DNA of 64,000 bases from Halichondria panicea (taxonomy: Eukaryota; Porifera; Demospongiae; Suberitida; Halichondriidae): the NCBI RefSeq assembly GCF_963675165.1, contig NC_087382.1:4937963-5001962 (forward strand), in the 5' to 3' direction. Positions within the stretch are counted from its first letter, which is position 1. The number at the start of each line of letters is the position of its first letter. The position numbers were made by a program, and so were the translations under genes. Positions 51,001-61,900 of this stretch are shown here, piece after piece. The notes below the pieces were generated by a model. The model was not told where the DNA came from. It ran no database searches and was given only the letters and a program-made list of their open reading frames with translations.

Positions 51001-54000
51001 GCAAAGTAACTCAAGCTAGCAGCCTCACCCTGAATTAATTCTCCGCAAAGCTCCTGAAATCCCTGCAAAACAGCCACTCCCCAATTCCGACAATGCCTTC
51101 AACCAGTGACTGTGTCCTAAGACTATAGGTTGATCGTTCAAGCAGACAGTAAAAAAAACTTGGGACAAACCTAGATAATTATTTGTAAGCCTGTGCTATA
51201 TGCGGCGTTTATTTTTTATAAAAATGCCATGTATATCATAATCCCTCAAGGCTTTGCAGCGGTCAGTGTAGAATATGAGTAATATGCTGCATAGCAACAG
51301 CATAGCAATGGGTATAATTACAGTGTAAAAATTATGAATGCTGCGTAACATGTGCGAAATTATTATGCATTCACAACACTTAGGCGCAATGAATACAGTT
51401 GGCATGCATATTATGTAATGGTATACATACCAGAAAAAAAGTTCCTCCGCTCCTTTGGTAGTTATTAATAGTGGACCTTGACCTTGGCACGTTCGCACAG
51501 TATGCTGTGTACACCGGCTCTAACTGATAGGCCTGTATACATAAATAATTACTTTGGTAAGACAATGATCAATTACATGCAGTATTTGTGCTTAGTAGAA
51601 ACATTCACCTGTTCTATAAAACAGCTGGCAGTTTTCTCCACAGAGCCACTGCTCTCTTCCAACAGACCAAGGAACATCCTTTATTCCATGCAGAAAACGA
51701 CAGTAGATGGTGTGTATGCAAATGGCAATTCTATGCAATTAATGATGATCTTTGAGCTGCTAACATGATTATAGGTTATTCTACTTCTGTGATTGAGCTC
51801 CCTATAAGAAATGGTCAGCTAGACAACAAACGTAGTTATAATCATGCATATCAATACATTGTATATTATACATCATGATTCAGCTTTGTCTTTTGTCATG
51901 TAATATTCTATAACTCACTTGCTGAACTCGTACACTTTCTGTATATTCCCGAAAATGCTTTTCTCATTTCCCTTGAGTAAGTCCGGTAGATTGGGACTTT
52001 GCATTTCTTTCAGGTAGCCATTGATCAGTCGTTCAAGACTTCTCAGATAGTCCTTCTCTGTCTGAATCAGGTTAATCAGTCCATACCTAGATGGAAGGAT
52101 TACTCTGATACAACTTCACTCCACATTTTTCCTCAAATTTATAAGGACAAACATTTGAGTCTTCCATATAGATTTATAATGGTACATGTCAGTGGCGTAG
52201 GAAGGGGGGTGGCTCCAGGGGCTGAAGCCCCCCCATCTTTCTAGGCTATATTAAGCAGAGATTACATCAAGCCGTACTTTTTTCCATTCAAAAAACTAGA
52301 GCCCCCCATTGAGAAATTGCTTCCTACGCCACAGCATGTACATTATATGCCCAATCACAATGAGTTAATTCATCACATTCACACAACCTGTCTTCTGTTA
52401 ACGGCTTCTTCCAAGGCTTAGGTAGGGTATTAGTGCTTGTCTTAGTAGAGAGTTCTGTTGAGCTAGACCAACTGTCCTCTCGACTGCTATTGCTCTTATG
52501 CAGGAGGTCGTTTTGATGAGGTAGTGGACCTGCTCTGGCAGCTTTTTCTTGTAATCTCTTGTGCTCCTTTAGACGTTCCTCCAGCAAATGCATATCAAAT
52601 GCTGCAAGAGGAAGAGAGGTAGTATTAAGTACATAACTAACAGTTATTGTACGTGTTCCCGTTAGTATACTATACTAGGGTTAGGTAGGAACACGTACAA
52701 GGTGGAGTCCAGGCGTAGTTGTGCATCCCAAAGAGTGCCCCTCCAAACGGTTCCATTAGGCTTGATCTTTTCATCATGTAAGCGTCTAATAGATCAATCA
52801 GACTCTCACCCTCTAACTTGAATGACTACATATAGGAGGGAAGTCATATGACAGTTATATAATATAATATAGCCTGACTCACTGATTTCTCAAAGCGAAA
52901 GATGGTTCCGTGGTTGAGTATCTTGTGATGGTGGATGCCGTCCTCACGCCTAAAATGCCCGAAATCAATGATGCTTAACAAACAACACTGACTCACCAAT
53001 AAGTCATGACGTAATGTCCACTTGCATTGATGCGTACTATGAAGTTGCCGACTTTCCCCTCAGAGAGTAGCCTCCTCTCAGCCTCTTGTCTACTGGCTTT
53101 CCCCCAGAACCACTTGCATTCTTCATAATCAGTCACCTACAGGTGAATGAAGATACTAAATCTAGACACATTTCAAAATTCCTGCAAAAGGGGTCCATCC
53201 ACACACATCGTAACTGGAAGAAGCTTCCACAGTGTCAGTGCCTCCCTTGACTTCTTTTCTCTATATGGGGGGAAACATGGGTCACTTAGCAACTATATAA
53301 TGACAGTCACACACATTCACATAAACCAGACAAAATACTGAGTTTAGTTATAAGTGGCTCTCATAATTATAAGCTGTGTGCAGGGGCGGATCCAGGAAAA
53401 ATGAAAGGGGGGGGGGGGCTAGTAGAAAGGGGCGAAGCCCCATACGAGGGGATGGGTACGGGAGGGGGAGCAAGGCGAGGTGAAATTTTTTGCTTTTTAC
53501 AATTTGCTCACAATTTGATCTTTGAAATTTCATATTAATAAGTGAATACTGAATACGAAAAGTTAATACAAAAAACTCGTTCTAATCAACAAAGGATTGT
53601 ATAATGTAGATGTTACATGTACATTCATGCACTCTTGGTACATTAAAATTAATGAAAGAATCACAATGCCTACTTAGACTGCACTGAGAGTGAGAGGAGG
53701 TAAGGCTGCTTCCTTGCAACTAGCTGAAACAGTCTGAGATCTGCTCCATGTTGCAGCTAGCTCAGCAGCATGCACATTGCCACAATAGCCTCCTTCACAA
53801 GGCCTAGGAAGAGAGGCCTGGATCGAGAGCCTACAAAGCATTGCACAAGGAGCTGACTCAGCAACAGCAATAGTTGACCTATGCACTTTAAATTATAAGT
53901 CTAGCTAGCTAGCTACTAAAGTCTAGCTAGCCTAGATCCTTTATTCTCTTAGTAGCTAGACCTGGCTGTCTAACATCTCTTAAGTCAGTGAGTCTACATG

Positions 54001-55997
54001 CAGATGCATAAGTAACAAGGTTTGTGGCAAAACTGTTGTAACCTCAGACTAGCAATACATGTACATAGGTAGTTTTTCAAAAGGGGGGGGGCTTCAGCCC
54101 CTCAAAACCACCCCCTGGATCCGCCCCTGGACTGTGTGCTGCATGCATGCAGGGACTAATTGGTGTTGCAATTGAACAACTGACAGAGGAAACAACAACC
54201 TTTCACTATGCTAACAACAGTTATAACAATTAAACATATTATAGTGCCACATGCAGTGACTTACGTGAATAATACTCTGTAGCTGAGATACCCAAGAGCT
54301 TTTGTCTTCAAGACTGTCACACTGCAGGCGAATTAAAACACTATCAATCCAACATGCAAGCTTATAATTATATACTACAGTACTACAAGCCTTAGACACA
54401 CAGCGATATCAGAAAACTTGCCCTAAATGTGTACTTTCCATCCCCAAATCTGAGGACGAAAAAGTGAAGATCCTCTTTGTTTTTTGCATCCTCCCACACT
54501 AAGTTTGAGCTCAGGTCAAGTTTTAAACTTCGTATATTCTGTGTGTGCATGTGAAGTGGATTCCATATAATTATTTGCTATATATATACATGCAGTTTTC
54601 CTATACGACAGGACATTTGTAGTATACTTCATAGAGTGAAGCACATTCTCCCTATGACAAATCACTCAGAAACTTCTCATGGCTATTTTACCCAGGTGTA
54701 TAGCTCATGAATGCACATGCAGCAAGGTCATGCAGTATATAGATGATGAATTATTATACCAAGATGCTCATAGAGCATTCACCCCGTGCAGCGTTGAGCT
54801 TCATTGCAGCGGCAAAACGAATACAATAACTTTTTACCGTAACCTTATTATCATTAATATTTGGAATTAATATCATAAATCTATAATTATATCTATAAAG
54901 CAACGATTGGATCAATTAGAAAACAGTGTTTTTTGTTGTCTTCGAAGATCACCTACAAGTTTCAACTGCAACTAGCCTATTATTTTCCATGCAACTACTG
55001 TCTCACTAGCAGTTAAAGCAGTTCATGAAAGTGTCTCTTTAGTTTGCTCAAACAGCTCACTTTTGTGTCCACGCACGCACACACACGCAAACCAATACAC
55101 AGTGACACACCAATCACTCACGGGGTAACAACAATTACTGCTTGCAAGTGCTTCACAATTGCAAACACACTTATGCATGCATGCACTAACTGTCTAAACT
55201 CCATGGCAATAATATAATTTTCTCAGTGGCTAGTTTTTTCCGCCAGCAACCTCAGGTTCAGGGACAAGAGGTATACATAATTATATAGATACAGCTATCC
55301 TGGAATAAAGTGGCTACTATATATATATATAGGTATTGACAGGATCCTCACCTGTCTGTTATATTTGTCCAGGATGTGTAGGTGGGTGGTGGTGACTTGG
55401 AGATAGTACGTTGTCCACTGCAGGAGGCATGCAGGAGAGACAGTATTATGGTGAGCAGCGAGAACAGAAGGATAATGTTGAAAGTTAGCTTATAATTATA
55501 TGGCTGAATTATGCTGAGTACATTAATTGTGACCAACGATTGACAAATGACTATAACTTCTGGAATTAACTATAATGTTCATAAAACAGTTTGCACCACG
55601 CAGTGTACAAACAGTGTACAAACTGCACTACACAACAGAACCTCACATCTGTCATGTTAGGTAGCTGTCCCAGAAACAAACCTTCCTGTAGTACTCTCTC
55701 AGAATCGGGGGGCAAGAGAGCTATATCGCTGTACTCGCAATCTCCTGGTACCTGCAAACTTATAGTATAATTACAGCTTGCAATGTTATAATGTCATAAT
55801 AATAATATGTGCATGGTTGACCTAATGTCTGCACTACAGATCTAGCTCTGAGTTAGCTGCATAGCATATAATCATACTGATATAATTATGTATATACACA
55901 CACACACTGCATGCATGCATCTGAGACATTAATGTTTCAGCTATATCATGCAATTATAAAATGACGAAATTACCTTTTCTGGGTCCTTTAAAGCCAT
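45048..55997 (-). CDS. PH-SH2-DH-PH-Roc/COR-like GTPase-Ig-death domain protein, intact copy
   Basis: Exons (descending): 55997-55974, 55751-55647, 55417-55352, 54538-54422, 54321-54265, 53260-53207, 53136-52997, 52949-52883, 52825-52699, 52601-52388, 52086-51919, 51678-51609, 51532-51431, 50670-50422, 50356-50231, 50136-49923, 49757-47326, 47106-46884, 46647-46600, 46286-46174, 45708-45394, 45230-45048; 1,737 codons plus stop, in frame. Domains: PH about 10-123; SH2 about 145-240 (WFWGKASRQEAERRLL, FIVR with the phosphotyrosine-binding Arg, GIHHHKIL); DH about 324-520, core changed to LMPMERFLSY; PH 521-635; GTPase from about 650 (GPSGLGKTT, Glu/Lys-rich insert, DIGGQPGF, GTFKDKL as a possible G4) with a COR-like part; Ig about 1445-1518; two death domains to the end, each split by a phase-0 intron. 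One intron (54421-54322) uses a GC donor. Likely a cytoplasmic phosphotyrosine-linked scaffold; function inferred. Confidence 0.88.
46411..46574 (+). mobile_element. CAGTGGCGTAGGAA MITE, copy 1
   Basis: 164 bp with inverted ends CAGTGGCGTAGGAA / TTCCTACGCCACTG and a 5-bp direct duplication AGTTA on both sides (46406-46410, 46575-46579). The interior contains a GGAGCCCCC hairpin and no ORF. It lies in an intron of the minus-strand paralogue. Confidence 0.8.
52190..52334 (+). mobile_element. CAGTGGCGTAGGAA MITE, copy 2
   Basis: 145 bp, same orientation and family as 46411-46574. The flanking 5-bp duplication is CATGT (52185-52189, 52335-52339). The internal CATTCAAAAAACTAGAGCCC block is conserved between copies. 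Intronic. Confidence 0.8.
53381..54129. mobile_element. CAGGGGCGGATCCAGG-ended hAT-like element
   Basis: 749 bp bounded by CAGGGGCGGATCCAGG and its complement, with subterminal poly-G/poly-C and GAAGCCCC / GGCTTCAGCCCC blocks. CAG..CTG ends of this type are usual for hAT-like non-autonomous elements. CTGTGTG occurs near both flanks but is offset by two bases on the right, so the target duplication is uncertain. It occupies the intron between the first PH exons and the SH2 exons of the minus-strand paralogue. Confidence 0.65.
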
Positions 55998-56079
55998 CTT
56001 GCTCAGAACCTAGATCAACCTAGTACTAAGATGCCGGGTAGATTATCTAGATCAGTTATACTACGGTATCTTATAAATG

Positions 56080-57065
56080 CATGACAGCCACACAACAGTT
56101 TTGCAGAAAACTTGAGCTATTGATGATGATTTGAGCATAAATTTAGGCATAATTATTCAGTATAATTGTTAACTGAAAGATAAACACCACCAAATACTGC
56201 AATGTTTACATTTTACCACATTTCAAGGCGTGAAAACTCACTGAAAACTCACTGAAAAGTTTCCCCTAGCTACAACTCCAGTGTATAGATAGTATAATTA
56301 TCATCCGACTAGAAAAACACTGCAGTGTAAAAAGTTGCTAAGATTGGCCAAAAACACCAAAAAACACCAAAACGCGTAGAAACAAGAAATCTGGCGAGCG
56401 TAATTCCAATCCGTTACAACATCATTCACAACGTCCACTTTTTCACTTTAGTTTTAATTTTTTGCTAGCATACAGTTTTCCATGCCACCTAGCAATATTC
56501 AATCCCTACATACATAATAGTAGAATTGGGGGAGGACATAATGATGTGTTTAAATGATGTTCCCTAGTGCAGTGACAGTGTTGACTGCAGAAAGAGGCAG
56601 ACACAGTCCATCCATATACGTGATCACATGCATGGAAGTAATGATGTGGTGAATGGAAGCTAGTAAATGGACCTGAAACATATACATCTCCTAATAAGTT
56701 TTACAGTTGTGATGCTATAATGTATCTAGATCAGTTATTGTATATAAATGCACGACAGCCACACAACAGTTTTGCACAAAGCTGTTGATGATTTGAGCAA
56801 AAATTTAGGCATGTTATAATTATTAACTGAAAGATAAACACCACCAAACACTGCAATGTTGATATTTCAGATTATTATCACACATTTCAAGACGTGAAAA
56901 CTCACTGAAAAGTTTCCCCTGGCTACAATCTCCAGTGTATAGATAGTATCATCCGACTAGAAAACACTGCAATGTAAAAGGTTGCTAGGAGATTGGCCGG
57001 GGGAAACACCAAAAAGCGTAGAAACAAGAAATCCGGCGAGCATAACTCCAATCTGTTACAATGTC
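56080..57065. repeat. Direct duplication of about 340 bp upstream of the intact paralogue
   Basis: Two copies (about 56080-56415 and 56740-57065) share ACAGCCACACAACAGTTTTG, ACTGAAAGATAAACACC, GTGAAAACTCACTGAAAAG, CCGACTAGAAAA and GTAGAAACAAGAAATC. A weaker related stretch lies at about 31820-31920. Non-coding. Confidence 0.75.
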
Positions 57066-57098
57066 ATTCACATTTCCGTTACAATGTCATCAAATATT

Positions 57099-57183
57099 AA
57101 ATTTGCGGCTATAAAGGTTCGCGGTACATGCTTCATCCGCGAAAATCACGAACATTTATACCCTCGAAATACCCGCTATACGG
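57099..57183. mobile_element. Truncated CCGTATAG-type MITE
   Basis: Right end only: CCGCGAAAATCACG, TTTATACCCTCGAAAT and CCCGCTATACGG, followed by TA. The left end is missing. Confidence 0.6.
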
Positions 57184-57430
57184 TATATAGAAATGACAAC
57201 AACAACACAACGACAACAGTGCATGCAATATGAATATTGGGACTGCTATTCCTTTGATCTCAGAGGTCAAAAAGAAACAACGATGGTTGTGGTCAAGAAG
57301 AAAAAATACTACTCTCTCAATTCCGGCTCACTGACATAACTGTGTGATTTGGCAATAAAAATGGCACATGCATACAATGTCATGTAGATTACAATACATG
57401 CATGTAGATAAAAGAGCACTGTTTTGTTTT

Positions 57431-57670
57431 ATCTCCACACAAACAAACACAAAGTTTAGGGCACTCCTTTAATTTGTTGCACACACAATCAACACCAGCT
57501 TGTCGCCACACAAACACGAAGTTTAGCCCCACTCTCTTTTGAGTAGCCCCACAAAATTAGCGCCACTGTTTTTAGCTTAAAATTGCCACACACAAATACA
57601 AAATTCAGTAGCGCCACTCTTTTAGCTTATCGCCACACAAAATACAAAGTTTAGCGCCACTACTCTTAGC
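57431..57670. repeat. Degenerate minisatellite (CGCCACACAAA...AAAGTTTAGCGCCAC)
   Basis: Four to five imperfect units of about 50-60 bp, each with a CCACACAAA(C/T)AC block, an AAGTTTAG block and a CACTC(T)TTTTAGC block. Confidence 0.65.
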
Positions 57671-58840
57671 ATACTTTTGGAACAAATAGTATGCCATACT
57701 AGAGACGAGGTAACTAAGTTTATAGCATTCATTTTGGTAGCTATCTTTGAGAGGCTGTAATAATTATGTGTGCTCAGATTGTCCAATTTCAAAACTAATT
57801 GTAGCTCTCAGAATTACCTTTCCAATAATGTGCTTAGGCAAGTTTTGTGCTTGGTCATTAACAAAAGCAAAGGCTATTTCTAGAGTTAGAGTTTAGAGCA
57901 TTCGATTTAACATTCAATGACATTTCGTTTAGCTCTTAGATAATGTCTCCCCACCCACACCCATACACACCCCCACCTACCCACACACACACATGCCAAC
58001 ACGCACACACACACTTACGCCCACACACACTACACAGAACACACGCCTAGTTCTGGCCACCATTGACAAGTGGTGGAGCTCCTCTCCCTCACAAAGACCA
58101 ACCACACAACAACTCAAGGAGACATTGCAAACATCACTATTACCAGCCATTATTTTTTATTAAGTGTCAGTTGACAAGAACAGATAAACGGTGTACATGC
58201 AAATGACTGCCTATATATAGGAAGTATAACAAACCCTTGTACATAATTACAAAAAGAGATGCTGCAAATATTATCATCGTTTTTTGTATCAGAATCATTA
58301 AATTGTTTTCGTCCCAGATCATTATATTATATTCACAATTTGAACAAGGGTAACCCAATATGGAAGCATCATACTGTTGAACAAGTTACTGGCCACTTCA
58401 CCACCTAAAATTAATGTAGTATTATATAATAATTCCAAGAAGAACTAACTGAACTACTTACCAACGTACCAACCCATCTTGTTTACCTTTTTGGTATTTG
58501 AGCGACTCAGCCAACCAGTACTAGTTTGTGCACCAAGCAGCGTGACAGTTCGATTTAATAACATTCAACTATGCATAGATCAACTAACAGTATGCACAAT
58601 AACATAGACTGTAAATACAGTTACTAAGTACAAAAAGACAGTGGAGCAGCATACACAAATATATATTATATGCACAAAGGGCACCATGCTATACTACAGC
58701 ACAAAGCAATAAAGAGAACTATACAAAAGAATTAATAGTAACAGGAACCTATGCTTGTACAAAACAATATACAACACAGGAACGTAAAGTATGGGAAAAG
58801 TGATTAACTCTAGCAAAGTCGTTACAAGTACTGAATCTTA

Positions 58841-58977
58841 GTCCACAAAACTCAATGAATATAATTGTGCAGATGGAGGGCTCACAAAAAACCAGAAAAC
58901 GAAAACAAGTCCACAACATTCAATGAATATAATCGTGCAAGTGGAGGGCTCACAAAAAACCAGAAAATTAAAACAAA
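58841..58977. repeat. Two-copy tandem repeat of about 68 bp
   Basis: GTCCACAAAACTCAATGAAT... and GTCCACAACATTCAATGAAT... are adjacent copies sharing GGAGGGCTCACAAAAAACCA. They lie just beyond the stop codon of the beta-helix gene, probably in its 3' untranslated region. Confidence 0.8.
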
Positions 58978-58996
58978 CTAATAGGAGATAATTATA

Positions 58997-61900
58997 CTAA
59001 TGTTGTTCTTTTACGATATCGATGACAGTATGCGTGACTTCTTTAGGTGCATTATCTTGACGAGGGGGAGGGGCTAGTCTTCTGTAGTCCTCTGTAGTGA
59101 GGGGGGCTAGTACGTCCAGGGCAGGCTCTCTCAGTTGGTCGGGCCTCGTGGCTGGTCTGATGATGGGAGGAGTGATGTAACGATCAGGGTCAGCTTCTTC
59201 CATTGCTCCATCAGTGTAAGGTGGGTCCACTGGGTCTCTTTGTTCATAGTCCTCTACTATTTCAAATAATTCATCGTTATCATTTTCATCGGCTACCAGC
59301 TGATACATTTCGTGGTCATTGTTAGCTTGTCTGAGTCTTATGTCTGCAGCACCAGCTCGTAAGTTCCTTATAGTGTCCTCAACCTTTAGCCATGTATTGC
59401 TCTTCTTGAGTACGAATTCGTAAAAATGGTAGCAGAGTGTTATCGCAAAGATGATAAAGGATATAGCCATCGAAGTATTGGCTAGTGCTGACTGATCTTT
59501 CTTGGTATCTTTGACATAGAAGGTGCCAAATGCTAGACAGACAATATTGAGTAGATAGAGAGTTTCGAGAGAATCACGGAATGTGTTTTTATACAACCGA
59601 TTATTCAGTAATTTCCAGCTGATTAGTCCAACTGATAGAACACCAGCTGATAGTACAGGGAGAGAAGTGTCCAAAGCCAAGGCAGTTATTAGATTATGAG
59701 CGATCAAAGAAAATAGGAGCAGTCCCACCCAGTAGCGATGTTTGGGAGTAAATGGAGCATGGTATGCGTCCATGAAGCCATTGTACTTCGTGTTCTTAGT
59801 CCATTTCATGAGCTTCCATTTTGAACAGCGAGAAAACCATTGTCCAAAGAAGAGCACTACAGTAAACAATATACCAGCAATTAAAATTATGGAGGAAAAA
59901 ACAAACCGAGGGACGTGATCGGGAGAGAAATATTGCACATTGCCGTCATACACCCAAACTATATCACTTGAATTGCTGGGAAAATCCAACACCTTGGTTG
60001 CACCCTCTGGATAATCCAAGACCCTGTATTGTAATGCAGCAATGATAAACCGTAAGAGTTTGGAATAAGAGAGTAGGACGAGTGTGCCGAGGGCAGCAAC
60101 TGGGTTTCTGTTAGAAAGGAGCTTTGCAAATGAGTCAAAGTACTTGCTCAAGATGATTATTAAGAACATCAGAAGAAACAAATAAGCAGGAAAGACAATC
60201 TGAAGGAGCACTTTTGCTTGAGCATTCATTCCATTATAAAAGCATGTTTCAATACCCAAGTCAAGATTCACCCACGATATAAAAACTGTCAAAGCGTTAT
60301 GAAAAGGTATGAAAATAGGCTGATTTGCAGCTAATATATTAGTGTAGAAGATCAGCCCATGGATAGTGCCTGTTGCTACGGTAATGTTGAAAACGAGAAT
60401 GAATGCAACTAGTACTATGCCTGCCAGGGCAAACGGGAGTAGCAGGAGAAGGTAAGAGTTTGAGCAGAGTTCACATCGTGAAGTACCTAACACAAGACTC
60501 AGTCCTGGTTCACATTCTCCACACAAGACACCACTTCGATTGTAGGCACATTGTTCGTCAGGGTTGCTTAGACTGATGTTGACTGGTTTTAGTACACAAT
60601 AGTCAAATGTGCAGTTACTAACAACATACCCTGTTCCATTGGTGGTATTAGTCACTCCTATCCATATGTTGTTATTGCTTTCCAGCTTTATGGTCCCATT
60701 TTCCTCAGAACAGTTTGTTATCTGATATTCTTGTTGCAAGACTGGATCACAGTCACACTTGCACTCAATTGAAGACATGATTGGTTGGAGTCCAATGGGG
60801 CATTCACACTTTAGAAAATATATATTTAGAACTTGTCTTGAAATTCCCAAATTGTTACATGGACCCTCAGCATAGAGTTCCACTTGAGCAGAGCTGTCTT
60901 GTGAGAATACATTGTACTCCAATTCTGTGCACTGATAGCCAACTTTTTGTTGTGCTTGTCCTTCTTTGAGACGATCAACTCTACTGCTCTCAGTGATAAC
61001 AGAACTGTGAATTATGGCATTATTCATTGGATTTCCAGCTTGGTCTACAGCCATAACACTGATTGTGAATGCTTGTCCTTTTCTAACAGAAATGGTTTGC
61101 TTGGTGGTGTTACACAACTTCACTCTGACAGCCTTCGAAGCTATCAATGAATAACGTACAGTATTGTTCAAGTACTCAAATCCATTGTCTGATGAAGAGA
61201 ATTCGGCTGATACATCCACCGTACACCTGTCCAACAGACCTCCGTAAATATCTGCTCCTGACTGGGTAGCTGTGTTGTTAGTCAAAAAAGTGTTGCGATG
61301 ATTGATTGACGTACTGATTAAACACTTTCTTTCTTCAGGTGAAGACGGGAGACCTGAGAGCAAATTTCTCACAATCTTAATAAAATTGATATCAAAACCA
61401 TATAGATTTAGAGTTTGAATGAAGCATTCTGTTTGTGGCAAATCTTGTGCAGCAGTTACATCCTCTCCTCTACACACACCACTCTCAGTACTGTCTGCCA
61501 CAAATATCCCCCCTCCATATTGAGCCGTGTTATTGTAGATTTCTAGTTTGACCAGCTTTTTACCAAGTTCTAGCTCCATGTCTTGTTTCAGAATATATAT
61601 CTTGGAACTTTGTTGTAGATAAATTCCACCTCCACTGTTGTTTGCTGAGTTTGACTGTATGTGGACGTGAGCATGAGAAAAAGCCTTAATGTTTGAAGCA
61701 ACTGCATAAATACCTCCTCCATTTTGAGCATCATTTCGATCTATAATACTCTCAAACAGTACTACAGGTTCCATTTCACTACATGTACACAGGACAAATT
61801 GACGATTAAATATACAACCAGTAGTGACCTTCGAATCAAATTTAATTTCGCTTGAGTATGCATAAATCCCACCACCATTTTGTGCTTTGTTATGAGAAAT

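Larger units (their letters stand above)
55998..58996. other. Spacer between the intact GTPase gene and the beta-helix gene
   Basis: No gene supported. It holds a direct duplication (56080-56415 and 56740-57065), a MITE end (57099-57183), a degenerate minisatellite (57431-57670), a CA-rich stretch (about 57960-58040) and a 68-bp tandem duplication (58841-58977). The first few hundred bases are the promoter side of the minus-strand paralogue. The last few hundred are probably 3' untranslated sequence of the beta-helix gene. Confidence 0.5.

Noticed and set aside
57950-58050. CA-rich spacer as a CRISPR-like or regulatory array
   Set aside because: Imperfect simple repeat without regular spacers; the genome is eukaryotic.
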